This document shows positions 7,909 to 17,371 of a stretch of 64,000 nucleotides of DNA, in pieces. Origin of the DNA: Nonomuraea cavernae (lineage in GTDB: Bacteria; Actinomycetota; Actinomycetes; Streptosporangiales; Streptosporangiaceae); NCBI RefSeq assembly GCF_014646355.1, contig NZ_BMNH01000019.1:2126-66125 (forward strand), written 5' to 3'. How positions within the stretch are numbered: the first letter of the stretch is position 1; the number at the start of each line of letters is the position of its first letter. The notes under the pieces were generated by a model. That model did no database searches. It was not told where the DNA came from and worked only from the letters and a program-made list of their open reading frames with translations. Position numbers and translations under genes: made by a program.

Positions 7909-8717
7909 GCCGCCGGATCCGTCTGGACAGCGAGCTGGTACGACGGGGCCTCGCCCGGTCGCGTGAGCAGGCGGCCCAGCTCATCGAGGCTGGCCGGGTC
8001 TCCGTCGGCGGCCGGCGGGCGGGCAAACCGGCCACGCAGGTCGACACCGCCTCACCCATCGTCGTGGCCGAGTCTCCCGACGGGCCCGACTACGTATCAC
8101 GCGGGGCCCACAAGCTGCTCGGCGCGCTCAAGGCGTTCGAGAGCCTGACCGTCGAGGGCCGCCGCTGCCTCGACGCGGGCGCGTCCACCGGCGGCTTCAC
8201 CGACGTGTTGCTGCGCGCGGGCGCCGCCCACGTGCTCGCCGTCGACGTCGGCTACGGTCAGCTGGCCTGGTCGCTGCGCACCGACGAGCGGGTCACCGTG
8301 ATGGAACGGGTCAACGTCCGCGACCTCACCCCCGACATGGTCGGCGAGCCGCCCACGCTGATCGTGGGTGACCTGTCGTTCATCTCGCTGCGGCTCGTGC
8401 TGCCCGCCCTGGCCGGCGTGGCCGCTCCGCGAGCCGACTTCGTGATGCTGGTCAAGCCGCAGTTCGAGGTGGGCAAGGAGCTCGTGGGAGCCGGCGGGGT
8501 GGTGCGCGACCCCGAGCTCAGGGCGGGAGCCGTGCGCGAGGCGGCGGGCAGTGCGGTCCGGCTCGGCCTGGAGGTGCGCGGCGTCACCGCCAGCCCTCTG
8601 CCGGGGCCCTCCGGCAACGTCGAATACCTCCTCTGGCTGGGCAAGGGCGAGGGCGCGCCGCCGGTCGCCGACCTCGAGGCCGAGATCCGGCGTGCCGTCG
8701 CGGAGGGGCCGCAATGA
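7905..8717 (+). CDS. tlyA: TlyA rRNA 2'-O-methyltransferase
   Basis: 270 aa. The N-terminal S4 RNA-binding domain (residues 1-60, RIRLDSELVRRGLARSRE) is followed by an FtsJ-type methyltransferase with SAM motif DAGASTGGFTDVLL. TlyA 2'-O-methylates cytidines in 16S and 23S rRNA and underlies capreomycin/viomycin susceptibility in mycobacteria (family knowledge). GTG 7905 overlaps the previous stop and its own stop overlaps nadK (ATGA), so it is the middle of a coupled series. Confidence 0.93.
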   Translation: MSRRIRLDSELVRRGLARSREQAAQLIEAGRVSVGGRRAGKPATQVDTASPIVVAESPDGPDYVSRGAHKLLGALKAFESLTVEGRRCLDAGASTGGFTDVLLRAGAAHVLAVDVGYGQLAWSLRTDERVTVMERVNVRDLTPDMVGEPPTLIVGDLSFISLRLVLPALAGVAAPRADFVMLVKPQFEVGKELVGAGGVVRDPELRAGAVREAAGSAVRLGLEVRGVTASPLPGPSGNVEYLLWLGKGEGAPPVADLEAEIRRAVAEGPQ

Positions 8718-9613
8718 ACCGGACCGTCCTGGTCACCGTGCACACCGGGAGAGAGGCGGCCGTCGACAGCGCCCGCCTGGTCATCAGCCGTCTGGTCGAC
8801 GCCGGACTGACCGTCAGGGTGCTCGACTTGGAGGCGCCCGAGCTCGCCTGTCCGGGCGCCAAGGTGGTGCCCGGCGACGCCGACGCGGCCAAGGGCGCCG
8901 AAGTCATGATCGTGCTGGGCGGCGACGGCTCGCTGCTGCGCTCGGCCGAGCTCGCCCGCCCCACCCGCACGCCGCTGCTCGGTGTCAACCTCGGGCACGT
9001 CGGGTTCCTGGCCGAGGCCGAGGTGGCCGACCTCGCCGCGGCGGTCGACAGCGTCGTCGCCGGCCGCTACGACGTCGAGGAGCGCATGACGATCGACGTC
9101 CTGGCCCGGCAGAACGGGCAGGTCATCGCCGACACGTGGGCGCTCAACGAGGCGACCGTGGAGAAGCGCGACCGCATGCTGGAGGTCGTGGCCGAGATCG
9201 ACGGGCGGCCCCTGTCGCGCTGGGGCTGCGACGGGGTGATCTGCGCGACCCCCACCGGATCGACCGCCTACGCCTTCTCCGCCGGCGGCCCGGTGGTCTG
9301 GCCGGAGGTGGAGGCGCTGCTCATGGTGCCGATCAGCGCCCACGCGCTGTTCGCCAGGCCGCTGGTGGTCTCGCCGCGCTCCACGCTGGCCGTCGAGATC
9401 CTGCCCGACACGCCCGGCGGGGTGCTGTGGTGCGACGGGCGACGCCGTTTCGACCTGCCGTCCGGCACCCGGGTGGAGGTCCGCAGGGGCTCCGATCCCG
9501 TACGGCTGGCGCGATTGCACGGGGTGGAGAGCACCGGCGCGCCCTTCACCGACAGGTTGGTCGCCAAGTTCGAACTGCCCGTTCAGGGGTGGCGCGGAAG
9601 GGTGCGTCCCTGA
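8714..9613 (+). CDS. nadK: NAD kinase
   Basis: 299 aa. It shows the NAD-kinase motifs GGDGSLLRSAE, NLGHVGFLAE and TPTGSTAYAFSAGGP. It phosphorylates NAD+ to NADP+ in the cytosol, often with polyphosphate as an alternative donor in actinobacteria. ATG overlaps the tlyA stop by 4 nt. Same order as Rv1694-Rv1695 in M. tuberculosis. Confidence 0.95.
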   Translation: MNRTVLVTVHTGREAAVDSARLVISRLVDAGLTVRVLDLEAPELACPGAKVVPGDADAAKGAEVMIVLGGDGSLLRSAELARPTRTPLLGVNLGHVGFLAEAEVADLAAAVDSVVAGRYDVEERMTIDVLARQNGQVIADTWALNEATVEKRDRMLEVVAEIDGRPLSRWGCDGVICATPTGSTAYAFSAGGPVVWPEVEALLMVPISAHALFARPLVVSPRSTLAVEILPDTPGGVLWCDGRRRFDLPSGTRVEVRRGSDPVRLARLHGVESTGAPFTDRLVAKFELPVQGWRGRVRP

Positions 9614-9676
9614 GTGAATGAGCGGTGAGGCGCGTAGGATCATGCGCACAGGTGTTCGGAGCGACGGGAGTGGGCA

Positions 9677-11386
9677 GTGCGACCAAGGGTCGAGGAGGTC
9701 CGCATCCAGGGGCTCGGCGTCATCGATGAGGCCGTGCTCGAGCTTTCGCCGGGCTTCAACGTGGTCACCGGCGAGACCGGCGCGGGCAAGACGATGGTCG
9801 TCACCGGGCTCGGGCTGCTGTTCGGCGGCCGGGCCGACCCGTCGCGCATCAGGCCGGGCGCCGACAAGGCCACCGTCGAGGGCAGGCTCGTCATCGAGAC
9901 CGGCGGCCGGGTGGCCCAGCAGGTCGAGGACCTCGGCGGCGACGTCGACGACGGTGAGCTCCTCATCTCCCGCACCGTCTCCGCCGAGGGCCGGTCGAGG
10001 GCCTGGCTCGGCGGTCGCAGCGTCCCTGTCGGCACCCTGACCTACCTGGCCGACGACCTGGTGGCGGTGCACGGCCAGATGGACCAGCAGCGCCTGCTCC
10101 AGCCCGCCAGACAGCGCGCCGCGCTCGACCGCTACGCGGGAAACGGCCTGGTCAAGCCGTTGCGTGCCTATACGCAGGCGTACAAACGGCACAAGCAGGT
10201 GAGCGCGCTCCTCGACGAGCTCACCACCCGGGCACGCGAGCGTGCCCACGAGGCCGACCGGCTCAGGTTCGGCCTGGAGGAGATCGAGAAGGTCGACCCC
10301 AAGCCGGGCGAGGACGTCGAGCTGCGCGGCGAGGAGGAGCGGCTCTCGCACGCCGACGCCCTGCGCGGCGCGGCCACGGGCGCCCACACGGCGCTGCTCG
10401 GCGACCCGATGGAGGCGGCGAGCGACGCCCGGGACGTGATCTCGCTGCTCGGTGAGGCGCGCGCGGCCGTCGAGGCGGCGGGCGACTTCGACGCGCAGCT
10501 GGCCGGGATGGCCGAGCGGCTGGCCGAGGCCGGCTACCTGATCTCCGACGTGGCCACCGATCTGGCCGCCTACGCCGAGTCGATCGAGGCCGACCCCGCC
10601 CGGCTGGCCGCCGTGCAGGAACGCCGGTCGCTGCTGTCCGGGCTGATCCGCAAGTACGGCGAGGACAGCGCCGGGGTGCTGGCCTGGGCGCGCGAGGCGG
10701 CGGCCCGGCTGGCCGACCTCGAGGGAGACGACGACCGCATCGAGGAGCTGACCCGCGAGCAGGAGGAGCTGACCGCGCAGCTCACCGAGCTGGCGGCCAA
10801 GCTGACCGTCGTGCGTGAGGCGGCCGCCGAGCGGTTCGGGCGGGCCGTCACCGAGGAGCTGACCGCGCTCGCCATGCCCCATGCCAGGGTCGTCGTCCAG
10901 CTCACCCAGGCCGCCGACTTCGGCCCCGAGGGCGTCGACGAGGTCGAGCTGCGCATGGCCGCCCACCCCGCCGCTCCGCCGCTGCCGCTCAACAAGGGTG
11001 CCTCGGGCGGCGAGCTGAGCCGGGTCATGCTCGCCATCGAGGTGGTGTTCGCCGGTGCCGATCCGGTGCCGACCTTCGTGTTCGACGAGGTCGACGCCGG
11101 AGTGGGCGGCAAGGCCGCGGTCGAGATCGGCCGCAGGCTGGCCCGGCTGGCCCGCACCGCGCAGGTCGTGGTCGTCACCCACCTGCCGCAGGTCGCCGCC
11201 TTCGCCGACCAGCACCTGGTGGTCGAGAAGGCCGGTGACGGCAGCGTCGTGCGCAGCGGCGTGCTGGCGCTCGACCATGAGGGCAGGGTCCGCGAGCTGT
11301 CCCGCATGCTGGCCGGACTGGAGGATTCCGAGCTGGGCAGGGCACATGCCGAAGAACTCCTCGGGCTGGCCGCGGCAGACCGGTGA
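9677..11386 (+). CDS. recN: DNA repair protein RecN
   Basis: 569 aa SMC-like ATPase. Walker A GETGAGKT is near residue 35, the long Ala/Arg/Glu-rich middle is the coiled coil, the signature GASGGELSRVMLAIE and Walker B TFVFDEVDAGVGG are at the C-terminal end. RecN acts at double-strand breaks. GTG 9677 is preceded by GGGAG. A 63-nt gap separates it from nadK, so it may have its own promoter, but I see no LexA or RecA-NDp motif there. Confidence 0.94.
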   Translation: MRPRVEEVRIQGLGVIDEAVLELSPGFNVVTGETGAGKTMVVTGLGLLFGGRADPSRIRPGADKATVEGRLVIETGGRVAQQVEDLGGDVDDGELLISRTVSAEGRSRAWLGGRSVPVGTLTYLADDLVAVHGQMDQQRLLQPARQRAALDRYAGNGLVKPLRAYTQAYKRHKQVSALLDELTTRARERAHEADRLRFGLEEIEKVDPKPGEDVELRGEEERLSHADALRGAATGAHTALLGDPMEAASDARDVISLLGEARAAVEAAGDFDAQLAGMAERLAEAGYLISDVATDLAAYAESIEADPARLAAVQERRSLLSGLIRKYGEDSAGVLAWAREAAARLADLEGDDDRIEELTREQEELTAQLTELAAKLTVVREAAAERFGRAVTEELTALAMPHARVVVQLTQAADFGPEGVDEVELRMAAHPAAPPLPLNKGASGGELSRVMLAIEVVFAGADPVPTFVFDEVDAGVGGKAAVEIGRRLARLARTAQVVVVTHLPQVAAFADQHLVVEKAGDGSVVRSGVLALDHEGRVRELSRMLAGLEDSELGRAHAEELLGLAAADR

Positions 11387-11456
11387 TCCGATGTGACATA
11401 GCGGACACACCGCGTACTGAATGGCCTCCCGGCCGTTTCACTCTGGCAGGATGGTC

Positions 11457-12656
11457 ATGATGAAGGTTCCGGGGAGCAGAATGCCGGGCCTCCGTGCGAA
11501 GAAGGTCGCGGACCTTCCCGGTGTCACGGCTGTGGCGAGAGTCGATCGGCGGACGAAGAGGCTGACCAAGCGCCTCCAGCCCGGTGAGATCGCGATCATC
11601 GATCACGTCGACGTGGACCGGGTCAGCGCGGAGGCTCTCGTCGCGTGTGGTGTCGCGGCCGTGGTCAACGTGGCGGCGGGCATCAGCGGCCGCTATCCCA
11701 ACCTGGGGCCACAGATTCTTGTCGAGGCGGGCGTGACGTTCGTCGACAATGCCACGCCGGAGCTGTTCGAACGTGTCCAGGACGGCGACGTCGTCCGCCT
11801 GCACGAGGGCGTCGTCTACCTCGACGACGAGCTCGCCGGCAAGGGCGACGAGCAGACGGCCGAGGCCGTCGACGCGGCCATGGCCGAGGCCCGAGCCGGC
11901 CTCGCCGTGCAGATCGAGGCCTTCGCCGTCAACACCATGGAGTACGTCCGCGGCGAGGGCAAGCTGCTCATCGACGGCGTCGGGGTGCCCGACATCCGCA
12001 CCCCGATGGAGGGCCGGCACGCCCTCATCGTGGTGCGCGGCTACCACTACAAGGAAGACATCGCGACGCTGCGCCCCTACCTCCGCGAATACCGGCCGGT
12101 GCTCATCGGCGTCGACGGCGGCGCCGACGCGCTGCTCGAGGCCGGCTATCTGCCCGACGTGATCGTGGGCGACTTCGACTCGGTTTCCACCAAGGCGCTC
12201 ACCTGCGGCGCCGAGCTGGTCGTGCACGCCTACCGTGACGGCAGAGCTCCGGGCCTCGAACGGGTCCACCAGCTCGGCCGCGAGGCGGTGCTCTTCCCCG
12301 CCACCGGCACCAGCGAGGACATCGCCATGCTGCTGGCCGACGACAAGGGCGCCGAGCTGATCGTCGCCGTCGGCACCCACGGCACCCTGGAGGAGTTCCT
12401 CGACAAGGGCCGGTCCGGGATGGCCAGCACCTTCCTCACCCGGCTGCGCGTCGGCAGCAAGCTCATCGACGCCAAGGGCGTCAGCAGGCTCTACCGCAGC
12501 CGCATCTCCACGCCGCAACTGCTGTTGCTGGTGATCACGGCGTTGATCACCATGGGCGTGGCGCTCTTCCTGTCGCCGCTCGGCCAGACCTGGCTCAACG
12601 GCCTGCAGGACGTCTGGAACGCATTCATCTTCTGGTTGGTCGGACTCTTCTCGTGA
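11457..12656 (+). CDS. steA: SteA-like cytokinetic protein (thiamin pyrophosphokinase fold)
   Basis: About 399 aa. The middle carries a thiamin-pyrophosphokinase-like domain (VLIGVDGGADALLEAGYLPD, then VGDFDSVS) and the C-terminus has two hydrophobic helices (about residues 345-395). This matches SteA of Corynebacterium, which localises to the division septum with SteB and influences cell separation. Of clustered ATGs, 11457 or 11460 fit the GGCAGG site better than 11451. Its stop overlaps the next GTG (GTGA), as expected for steA-steB. Confidence 0.85.
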   Translation: MMKVPGSRMPGLRAKKVADLPGVTAVARVDRRTKRLTKRLQPGEIAIIDHVDVDRVSAEALVACGVAAVVNVAAGISGRYPNLGPQILVEAGVTFVDNATPELFERVQDGDVVRLHEGVVYLDDELAGKGDEQTAEAVDAAMAEARAGLAVQIEAFAVNTMEYVRGEGKLLIDGVGVPDIRTPMEGRHALIVVRGYHYKEDIATLRPYLREYRPVLIGVDGGADALLEAGYLPDVIVGDFDSVSTKALTCGAELVVHAYRDGRAPGLERVHQLGREAVLFPATGTSEDIAMLLADDKGAELIVAVGTHGTLEEFLDKGRSGMASTFLTRLRVGSKLIDAKGVSRLYRSRISTPQLLLLVITALITMGVALFLSPLGQTWLNGLQDVWNAFIFWLVGLFS

Positions 12657-13630
12657 TCGATTTTCGCTATCACCTCGTCTCCATCGTCGCGATCTTCCTC
12701 GCGCTCGCCGTGGGCATCGTCCTGGGCACCACGCTGCTGCAGGAGCCCGCGCTCAAGTCGGCCGAGGAGCTGACCGCCCAGCTGGCCAAGACCAAGGAGG
12801 AGCTGCGCACCCAGGTCAACCTGCTGCAGGGCCGGGAAGCCGGCAACGACGCGTTCGTCAGCGAGCTCACGCCCAAGCTCGTCGCGGGCGAGCTCAACGG
12901 CGAGCACGTGCTGCTGATCGAGGCGCCGGGCTCCAGCTCCGCCAACCGCGAGGCGCAGCACCAGGTCCTCCTGCAGGCGGGCGCGGCGATCACCGGACGG
13001 GTGACGCTGACCGACAAATACCTCGACCCCGCCAACGCCGGCCTGATCGACGGGCTGGTCAACCAGCTCAAGCCGGCCGACATGGTGTTCCCCGAGGGGG
13101 CCGCCACCTACGACAAGGCGTCCACCCTGCTCGCCGCCACGCTCATGACCACCGATCAGGGCCAGGCGGGCACCGCCAATCAGGCCACCGCGGCCGTGCT
13201 CGACGGCTTCGAGACCGGTGGCCTGCTCAGCGTCGACGACGAGCCCAAGAAGCGGGCCACCCTCGCCGTGATGTTCGCGCCGGAGGAGCCCTTCGAGGGC
13301 AAGTACGCCGCGGTCCAGGCCGGCGCCCTGGCCTCGCTCGCCGGCGGGCTCGACGCGGGCGGCAAGGGCACGGTGATGACCGGCAGCGGGAGCTCCGCGG
13401 TCGGCCCCGGAGGCGCGCTCACCACGGTCCGTGACGACGGCGACATGGCCAAGCGCGTCTCCACCGTCGATACCCCCGACATGCCGGCGGGCCAGATCGT
13501 GATCGTCTACGCTCTGCGGGAGCAGGCGCGCGGCGGCGTCGGCCAGTACGGCATCGGCGCCGGAGCCTCGGGGCCCATGCCCGCGCTGCCCACCTCGTCC
13601 CCGTCCCCCTCCAACGAGTCAGGGAGCTGA
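12653..13630 (+). CDS. mctB: MctB/SteB-family membrane-anchored protein
   Basis: 325 aa. It begins with one hydrophobic segment (IDFRYHLVSIVAIFLALAVG), then a coiled coil (SAEELTAQLAKTKEELRTQ) and an extracytoplasmic alpha/beta region, ending in a Pro/Ser tail. The family includes mycobacterial MctB (copper tolerance, outer-membrane claim) and corynebacterial SteB (partner of SteA). Here the steA partner role is the better fit because the genes overlap. No Met/His-rich copper motif is evident. Confidence 0.82.
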   Translation: MIDFRYHLVSIVAIFLALAVGIVLGTTLLQEPALKSAEELTAQLAKTKEELRTQVNLLQGREAGNDAFVSELTPKLVAGELNGEHVLLIEAPGSSSANREAQHQVLLQAGAAITGRVTLTDKYLDPANAGLIDGLVNQLKPADMVFPEGAATYDKASTLLAATLMTTDQGQAGTANQATAAVLDGFETGGLLSVDDEPKKRATLAVMFAPEEPFEGKYAAVQAGALASLAGGLDAGGKGTVMTGSGSSAVGPGGALTTVRDDGDMAKRVSTVDTPDMPAGQIVIVYALREQARGGVGQYGIGAGASGPMPALPTSSPSPSNESGS

Positions 13631-13631
13631 C

Positions 13632-14486
13632 ATGGCCCGTGGCCTGCTCTACGCACTCGCCGGCGCCGCTCTCGGCGCCGCCGCCGCCCGTGCCGCCTAC
13701 ACCGCGCTCACCCGCGGGCGCGGGCAGGGCGACCCCGGTGACCGCTGGACCCGCAAGAACCATCGGGGCGAGCCCATCACTCTCCTCGAAGGGCCCGCGT
13801 TCGTGGCCGGCTCGGGCGCCGCGCTCGCGTGCGCGCCCGGCCTCCCCACCCGGGTACGGCTGGCGGCGCTGCTCGCCGGGGGCGGCAGCGGAGCGCTCGG
13901 CGCCTACGACGACCTGTACGGCACGACGTCCTCCAAGGGATTCAAGGGACACCTGAGCGCGCTCACGCGCGGCGAGGTCACCAGCGGCGCGGTCAAGATC
14001 CTCGGCATCGGCGCCACCGGTCTCGGCGCCGCCGCGCTCGTCTCGACCGGCCCGGTCGACACCCTGGTCAACGGCGCCACCGTCGCGGGCGCCGCCAACC
14101 TGGCCAATCTCTTCGACCTGCGCCCCGGACGGGCGATCAAGGTCGGACTGCTCGCGGGCGGGCCGCTGCTGGCCGCCTCCCTCCTTCGTGACCGGCCGGT
14201 GAGCGCAGCCCTCACGGCGGTGCCCCTGGGGGCGGCCGCGGCGCTGCTGCCCGAAGACCTCGGCGAGCGGGCCATGCTCGGCGACGCCGGAGCCAACGCG
14301 CTGGGTGCCCTGCTCGGGCTCGCGGCCGTGACCGGGCTGGGCCGGCCGGGCAGGCTCGCGGTGCTCGGCACCGTCGTCGCGCTCACGGCCGCGGCCGAGA
14401 AGGTCAGCTTCACCAAGGTGATCGCGGGCAACCAGGTCCTCAACCGTCTCGACATGCTCGGCCGCCGCCCGGCCGCCGCCGTGTGA
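13632..14486 (+). CDS. MraY/WecA-like phospho-sugar transferase homologue
   Basis: 284 aa, very hydrophobic, about 8-9 membrane segments. Motifs resemble the polyprenyl-phosphate hexosamine-1-phosphate transferase family: GAYDDLYG (D93, D94), KGFKGHLSALTRGEVTSG, NLANLFDLRPG (D162) and MLGDAGANALGALLG (218). It is shorter and more Ala-rich than MraY or WecA and should be called a divergent member. It starts 1 nt after mctB and precedes a MurJ-like flippase and a GT4 glycosyltransferase, suggesting a lipid-linked saccharide. Activity is not proven. Confidence 0.7.
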   Translation: MARGLLYALAGAALGAAAARAAYTALTRGRGQGDPGDRWTRKNHRGEPITLLEGPAFVAGSGAALACAPGLPTRVRLAALLAGGGSGALGAYDDLYGTTSSKGFKGHLSALTRGEVTSGAVKILGIGATGLGAAALVSTGPVDTLVNGATVAGAANLANLFDLRPGRAIKVGLLAGGPLLAASLLRDRPVSAALTAVPLGAAAALLPEDLGERAMLGDAGANALGALLGLAAVTGLGRPGRLAVLGTVVALTAAAEKVSFTKVIAGNQVLNRLDMLGRRPAAAV

Positions 14487-14561
14487 CCGGACCTGACTCG
14501 GCGGACCGGTCATCCGCGTGGCCTGCCAGGATGTCAGCGTGACCGGCTACAGGCGGGCGTC

Positions 14562-16196
14562 GTGACCTCGAGGCTGGCCCGTGGCGTGGCGGGTGGAGCC
14601 CTGCTCATCGGCGCGATCACCATCCTGGCGCGGGTCATGGGCTTCGCCAAGCAGTACGCCTTCGCCCAGACCGTGGGCACCAACTGCCTGGCCACCGCCT
14701 ACGCCACCGCCAACCAGGTGCCCAACATCATCTTCGAGGTGGTGGTCGGCGGGGCCCTGGCCGGCGTGGTGGTCCCGGTCCTCTCGGGCGCCGCCGGCGC
14801 CGAGGCGCCGGCGGGGCGGGAGCGGGTGGAGTGGATCAGCTCCGCGCTGATGACCTGGGTGGTCGTCGTGCTGGTGCCGCTCGGCCTGCTCACCGCGCTG
14901 TTCGCCGAGCCCGTCGCCGGGTTGTTCTTCGGCGACGCCCTGAAGGGGTGCGACGCCGGCGCGGTCACCGCCGTCGCCACCCGCATGCTGGTGGTGTTCG
15001 CCCCCCAGATCCCTCTGTACGGCGTGGCGGTCGTGCTGTACGGCGTGCTCCAGTCACACCACCGCTTCACCTCGCCCGCCCTGGCGCCCCTGGTGTCCAG
15101 CGTGGTCGTCATCGTCGCCTACCTGGTGTTCGTCCCGCTCAGCGGTGGCGACACCGACCCGGGCGCCGTGCCCTCGGCCGAGCTGGCCCTGTCCGTCGGC
15201 ACCAGCCTCGGCGTACTGGCGCTCGTGCTCACCGTGATCGGCCCAACGGCCGGGCTCGGTCTGCGCTGGCGGCCCACGCTGCGTTTCCCCGAGGGCGTCG
15301 CGAGGCAGGTGCGCAGGCTGGCGCTGGCCGGGGTCGCCGCGCTGCTCGCTCAGCAGGCAGCGATGATCGTGGTGCTGCTGCTGTCCAACAACGTCATCGG
15401 CAACGGCGCGATCGTGGTCTACAACTACGCGTGGGCGATCTACCTGGTGCCCTACGCCGTGCTCGCCGTGCCCATCGCGACCAGCGCCTTCCCGCGCCTG
15501 TCCGCGCGGGCGGAGGCGGCGGACAGCGATGGCTTCGTCACGCTGGCGGCGGGCACCACGCGGGCGGTCGTGCTGGTGTCCGGGCTCGCCGCCGGGGTGC
15601 TGGCCGCCGTCGCCGGGCCGGGCGCCGTGGTGTTCCTCGGTTTCAAGAGCGACGTGCCGGCCGCCGACTTCGCCCGGGCCGTCGCGTTGTTCGCGCCCGG
15701 CCTCATCGGCTACGGGCTCATCGCGCACCTGACCCGGGTCCTCTACGCCGCCGGAAAGAGCCGGGCCGCGGCGACCGGCACCGTGGCGGGCTGGCTCGTC
15801 GTCATGGCCGCGCAGGTCGTCTTCGTGCCGGCCTTCCCCGACGGCTGGAAGATCGCCGGGCTGGCGCTCGGCATGACGGTGGGCATGACCGTGGGAGGCG
15901 GGCTGCTGCTGGCATCCGTCGTGTCCGCCCGGGGACGCGGGACGGCGAAGGGACTGGGCCGGGCCGCCGTGGCCGCCGTGGCGGGCGGCGGCGCCGCCTA
16001 CCTGGCCGGCGCCGCCGTGGTGGCCTGGATCGGCGCGCGCGGCATCTGGCCCAACGTGGGCGCGGTCGTCCTGGCCGCGATCGTGGCGACGGCCGCCGGA
16101 GGGCTGGTCGTCGCGCTGGTGGACCGGGCCGACGCCCGGGCGGTGGCCGGTCGGCTCACGCGCGGCGGTCCGTCGCGCGGGCCGGGCGGGATCTGA
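14562..16196 (+). CDS. murJ: MurJ/MviN-family lipid flippase
   Basis: 544 aa, about 14 predicted membrane helices across the whole length. N-terminal ARVMGFAKQYAFAQTVGTNC and ATANQVPNIIFEVVVGGAL match the MurJ (MOP superfamily) start. It probably flips a lipid-linked sugar precursor. Actinomycetes usually carry a further larger MurJ with a kinase-like domain elsewhere; this one lacks such a domain, so it may be a paralogue dedicated to the neighbouring transferases. GTG start at 14562, 75 nt after the MraY-like gene. Confidence 0.85.
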   Translation: MTSRLARGVAGGALLIGAITILARVMGFAKQYAFAQTVGTNCLATAYATANQVPNIIFEVVVGGALAGVVVPVLSGAAGAEAPAGRERVEWISSALMTWVVVVLVPLGLLTALFAEPVAGLFFGDALKGCDAGAVTAVATRMLVVFAPQIPLYGVAVVLYGVLQSHHRFTSPALAPLVSSVVVIVAYLVFVPLSGGDTDPGAVPSAELALSVGTSLGVLALVLTVIGPTAGLGLRWRPTLRFPEGVARQVRRLALAGVAALLAQQAAMIVVLLLSNNVIGNGAIVVYNYAWAIYLVPYAVLAVPIATSAFPRLSARAEAADSDGFVTLAAGTTRAVVLVSGLAAGVLAAVAGPGAVVFLGFKSDVPAADFARAVALFAPGLIGYGLIAHLTRVLYAAGKSRAAATGTVAGWLVVMAAQVVFVPAFPDGWKIAGLALGMTVGMTVGGGLLLASVVSARGRGTAKGLGRAAVAAVAGGGAAYLAGAAVVAWIGARGIWPNVGAVVLAAIVATAAGGLVVALVDRADARAVAGRLTRGGPSRGPGGI

Positions 16197-16211
16197 GAGG
16201 AAGGAACTCCT

Positions 16212-17339
16212 GTGCGGGTGGCATTCGTGCTGGGCACCACGTCCGGCGGCACGGGCAGGCACGTCCACATGCTGGTGGAGGGGCTGGTCCGGCGCGGCCA
16301 CCAGGTGCTGGTCGTCGGGCCGCGCAGCGTCGAGGAGCGTTTCTCCTACACCGGCGCGGGCGCCCGCTTCGCCGAGGTGACCGTCTCGGACCGGCCGCAT
16401 CCGTTCAACGACGCGCGGGCGGTGCTCGCCATCAGGCGGCTGACCCGTGGCGCCGACGTCGTGCACGCCCACGGCCTGCGGGCCGGTGCGCTCGCGGCGC
16501 TGGGCCGCCGCTCTCCCCGGCGCGGCTCGTCCCGGGCGGTCGCGGCGCGGGCGCCGCTGGTCGTCACGCTGCACAACGCGCTCACCGCCGGCGGGCTCAT
16601 CGGGCTCGTCTACGGGCTGCTGGAACGCGTCGTGGCCGGGCGAGCCGACCGGGTGCTCGTCGTCTCGCCCGATCTCGGCGAGCGGATGGCCGCTCTCGGG
16701 GCCCGCGACGTGCGAGCCGCCGTGGTGCCCGCGCCCCCGCCGCCGCCCGCGCGACGCGGCCCCGAGGAGGTGCGGGCCGAACTGGGCGCCGGGCGGCGTC
16801 CCGTCCTGCTGACCATCGCCAGGCTCGCGCAGCAGAAGGGCCTCGACACCCTGCTCGACGTCGCGCGCGGCCCGTGGCCGGACGACGACCCGGAGCGGTC
16901 GCCCCTGTTCGTGGTGGCGGGGGAGGGGCCGCTGCGGGAGCCGCTGCAGGCCAGGATCGACGCCGAGCGGCTGCCCGTGACGCTCCTCGGCAACCGTGAC
17001 GACGTGCCTGACCTGCTCGCCGCCGCCACCGCGGTGGTGGCGACCGCCCGGTGGGAGGGGCAGCCGCTCAGCCTCAGCGAGACGCTCATGGTGGGCAGGC
17101 CGGTGATCGCGACCGAGGTGGGCGGGATTCCGGGCCTGCTCGGCGGTGCCGGCGTGCTGGTCCCGTACGGGGACGTCGAGGCGCTGCGCCGTGCCGTACA
17201 GGAGCTGGTGGGGGATCCGGGGGCGGTGGAGAGGATGGCGGAGGCGTCGGCGAGGCGCGGCGCTGAACTGCCGGACGCGGATGACGCGGTGGAGAGAATT
17301 ATGTCCGATTATGGACAGGAAGATCGCACGAAGGATTAG
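16212..17339 (+). CDS. GT4-family glycosyltransferase
   Basis: 375 aa GT-B enzyme. It has a Gly-rich N-terminal loop (GTTSGGTGRHVHMLVEGL), the linker segment LTIARLAQQKGLDTLLD and the C-terminal E(x7)E motif in GQPLSLSETLMVGRPVIATEVGG. Donor and acceptor cannot be assigned. GTG 16212 has a strong GAGAGGAAGGA site. It is the last gene of the steA-mctB-transferase-flippase series, 15 nt after murJ. The 3' end is followed closely by the terC promoter. Confidence 0.85.
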   Translation: MRVAFVLGTTSGGTGRHVHMLVEGLVRRGHQVLVVGPRSVEERFSYTGAGARFAEVTVSDRPHPFNDARAVLAIRRLTRGADVVHAHGLRAGALAALGRRSPRRGSSRAVAARAPLVVTLHNALTAGGLIGLVYGLLERVVAGRADRVLVVSPDLGERMAALGARDVRAAVVPAPPPPPARRGPEEVRAELGAGRRPVLLTIARLAQQKGLDTLLDVARGPWPDDDPERSPLFVVAGEGPLREPLQARIDAERLPVTLLGNRDDVPDLLAAATAVVATARWEGQPLSLSETLMVGRPVIATEVGGIPGLLGGAGVLVPYGDVEALRRAVQELVGDPGAVERMAEASARRGAELPDADDAVERIMSDYGQEDRTKD

Positions 17340-17359
17340 GCGAGGGTTAAGCGTTCTCG

Positions 17360-17365
17360 TATACT
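17360..17365 (+). promoter_or_regulatory. -10 box of the riboswitch-terC transcript
   Basis: TATACT is a near-consensus -10 about 7 nt upstream of the predicted riboswitch 5' end. No good -35 is visible 16-18 nt upstream. Confidence 0.55.
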
Positions 17366-17371
17366 GCGTGC

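Noticed and set aside
9614..9676. SOS or RecA-NDp promoter before recN
   Set aside because: No TTGTCRGTG-N8-TANNNT or TCGAAC-N4-GTTCGA match in the gap.
8258..11410. Very long minus-strand open frames antisense to tlyA-nadK-recN (and similar ones at 22091-24997, 32556-34943 and 50325-52577)
   Set aside because: GC-rich antisense frames of real genes; His/Gly/Arg-rich composition, no domain match, real genes on the other strand are certain.
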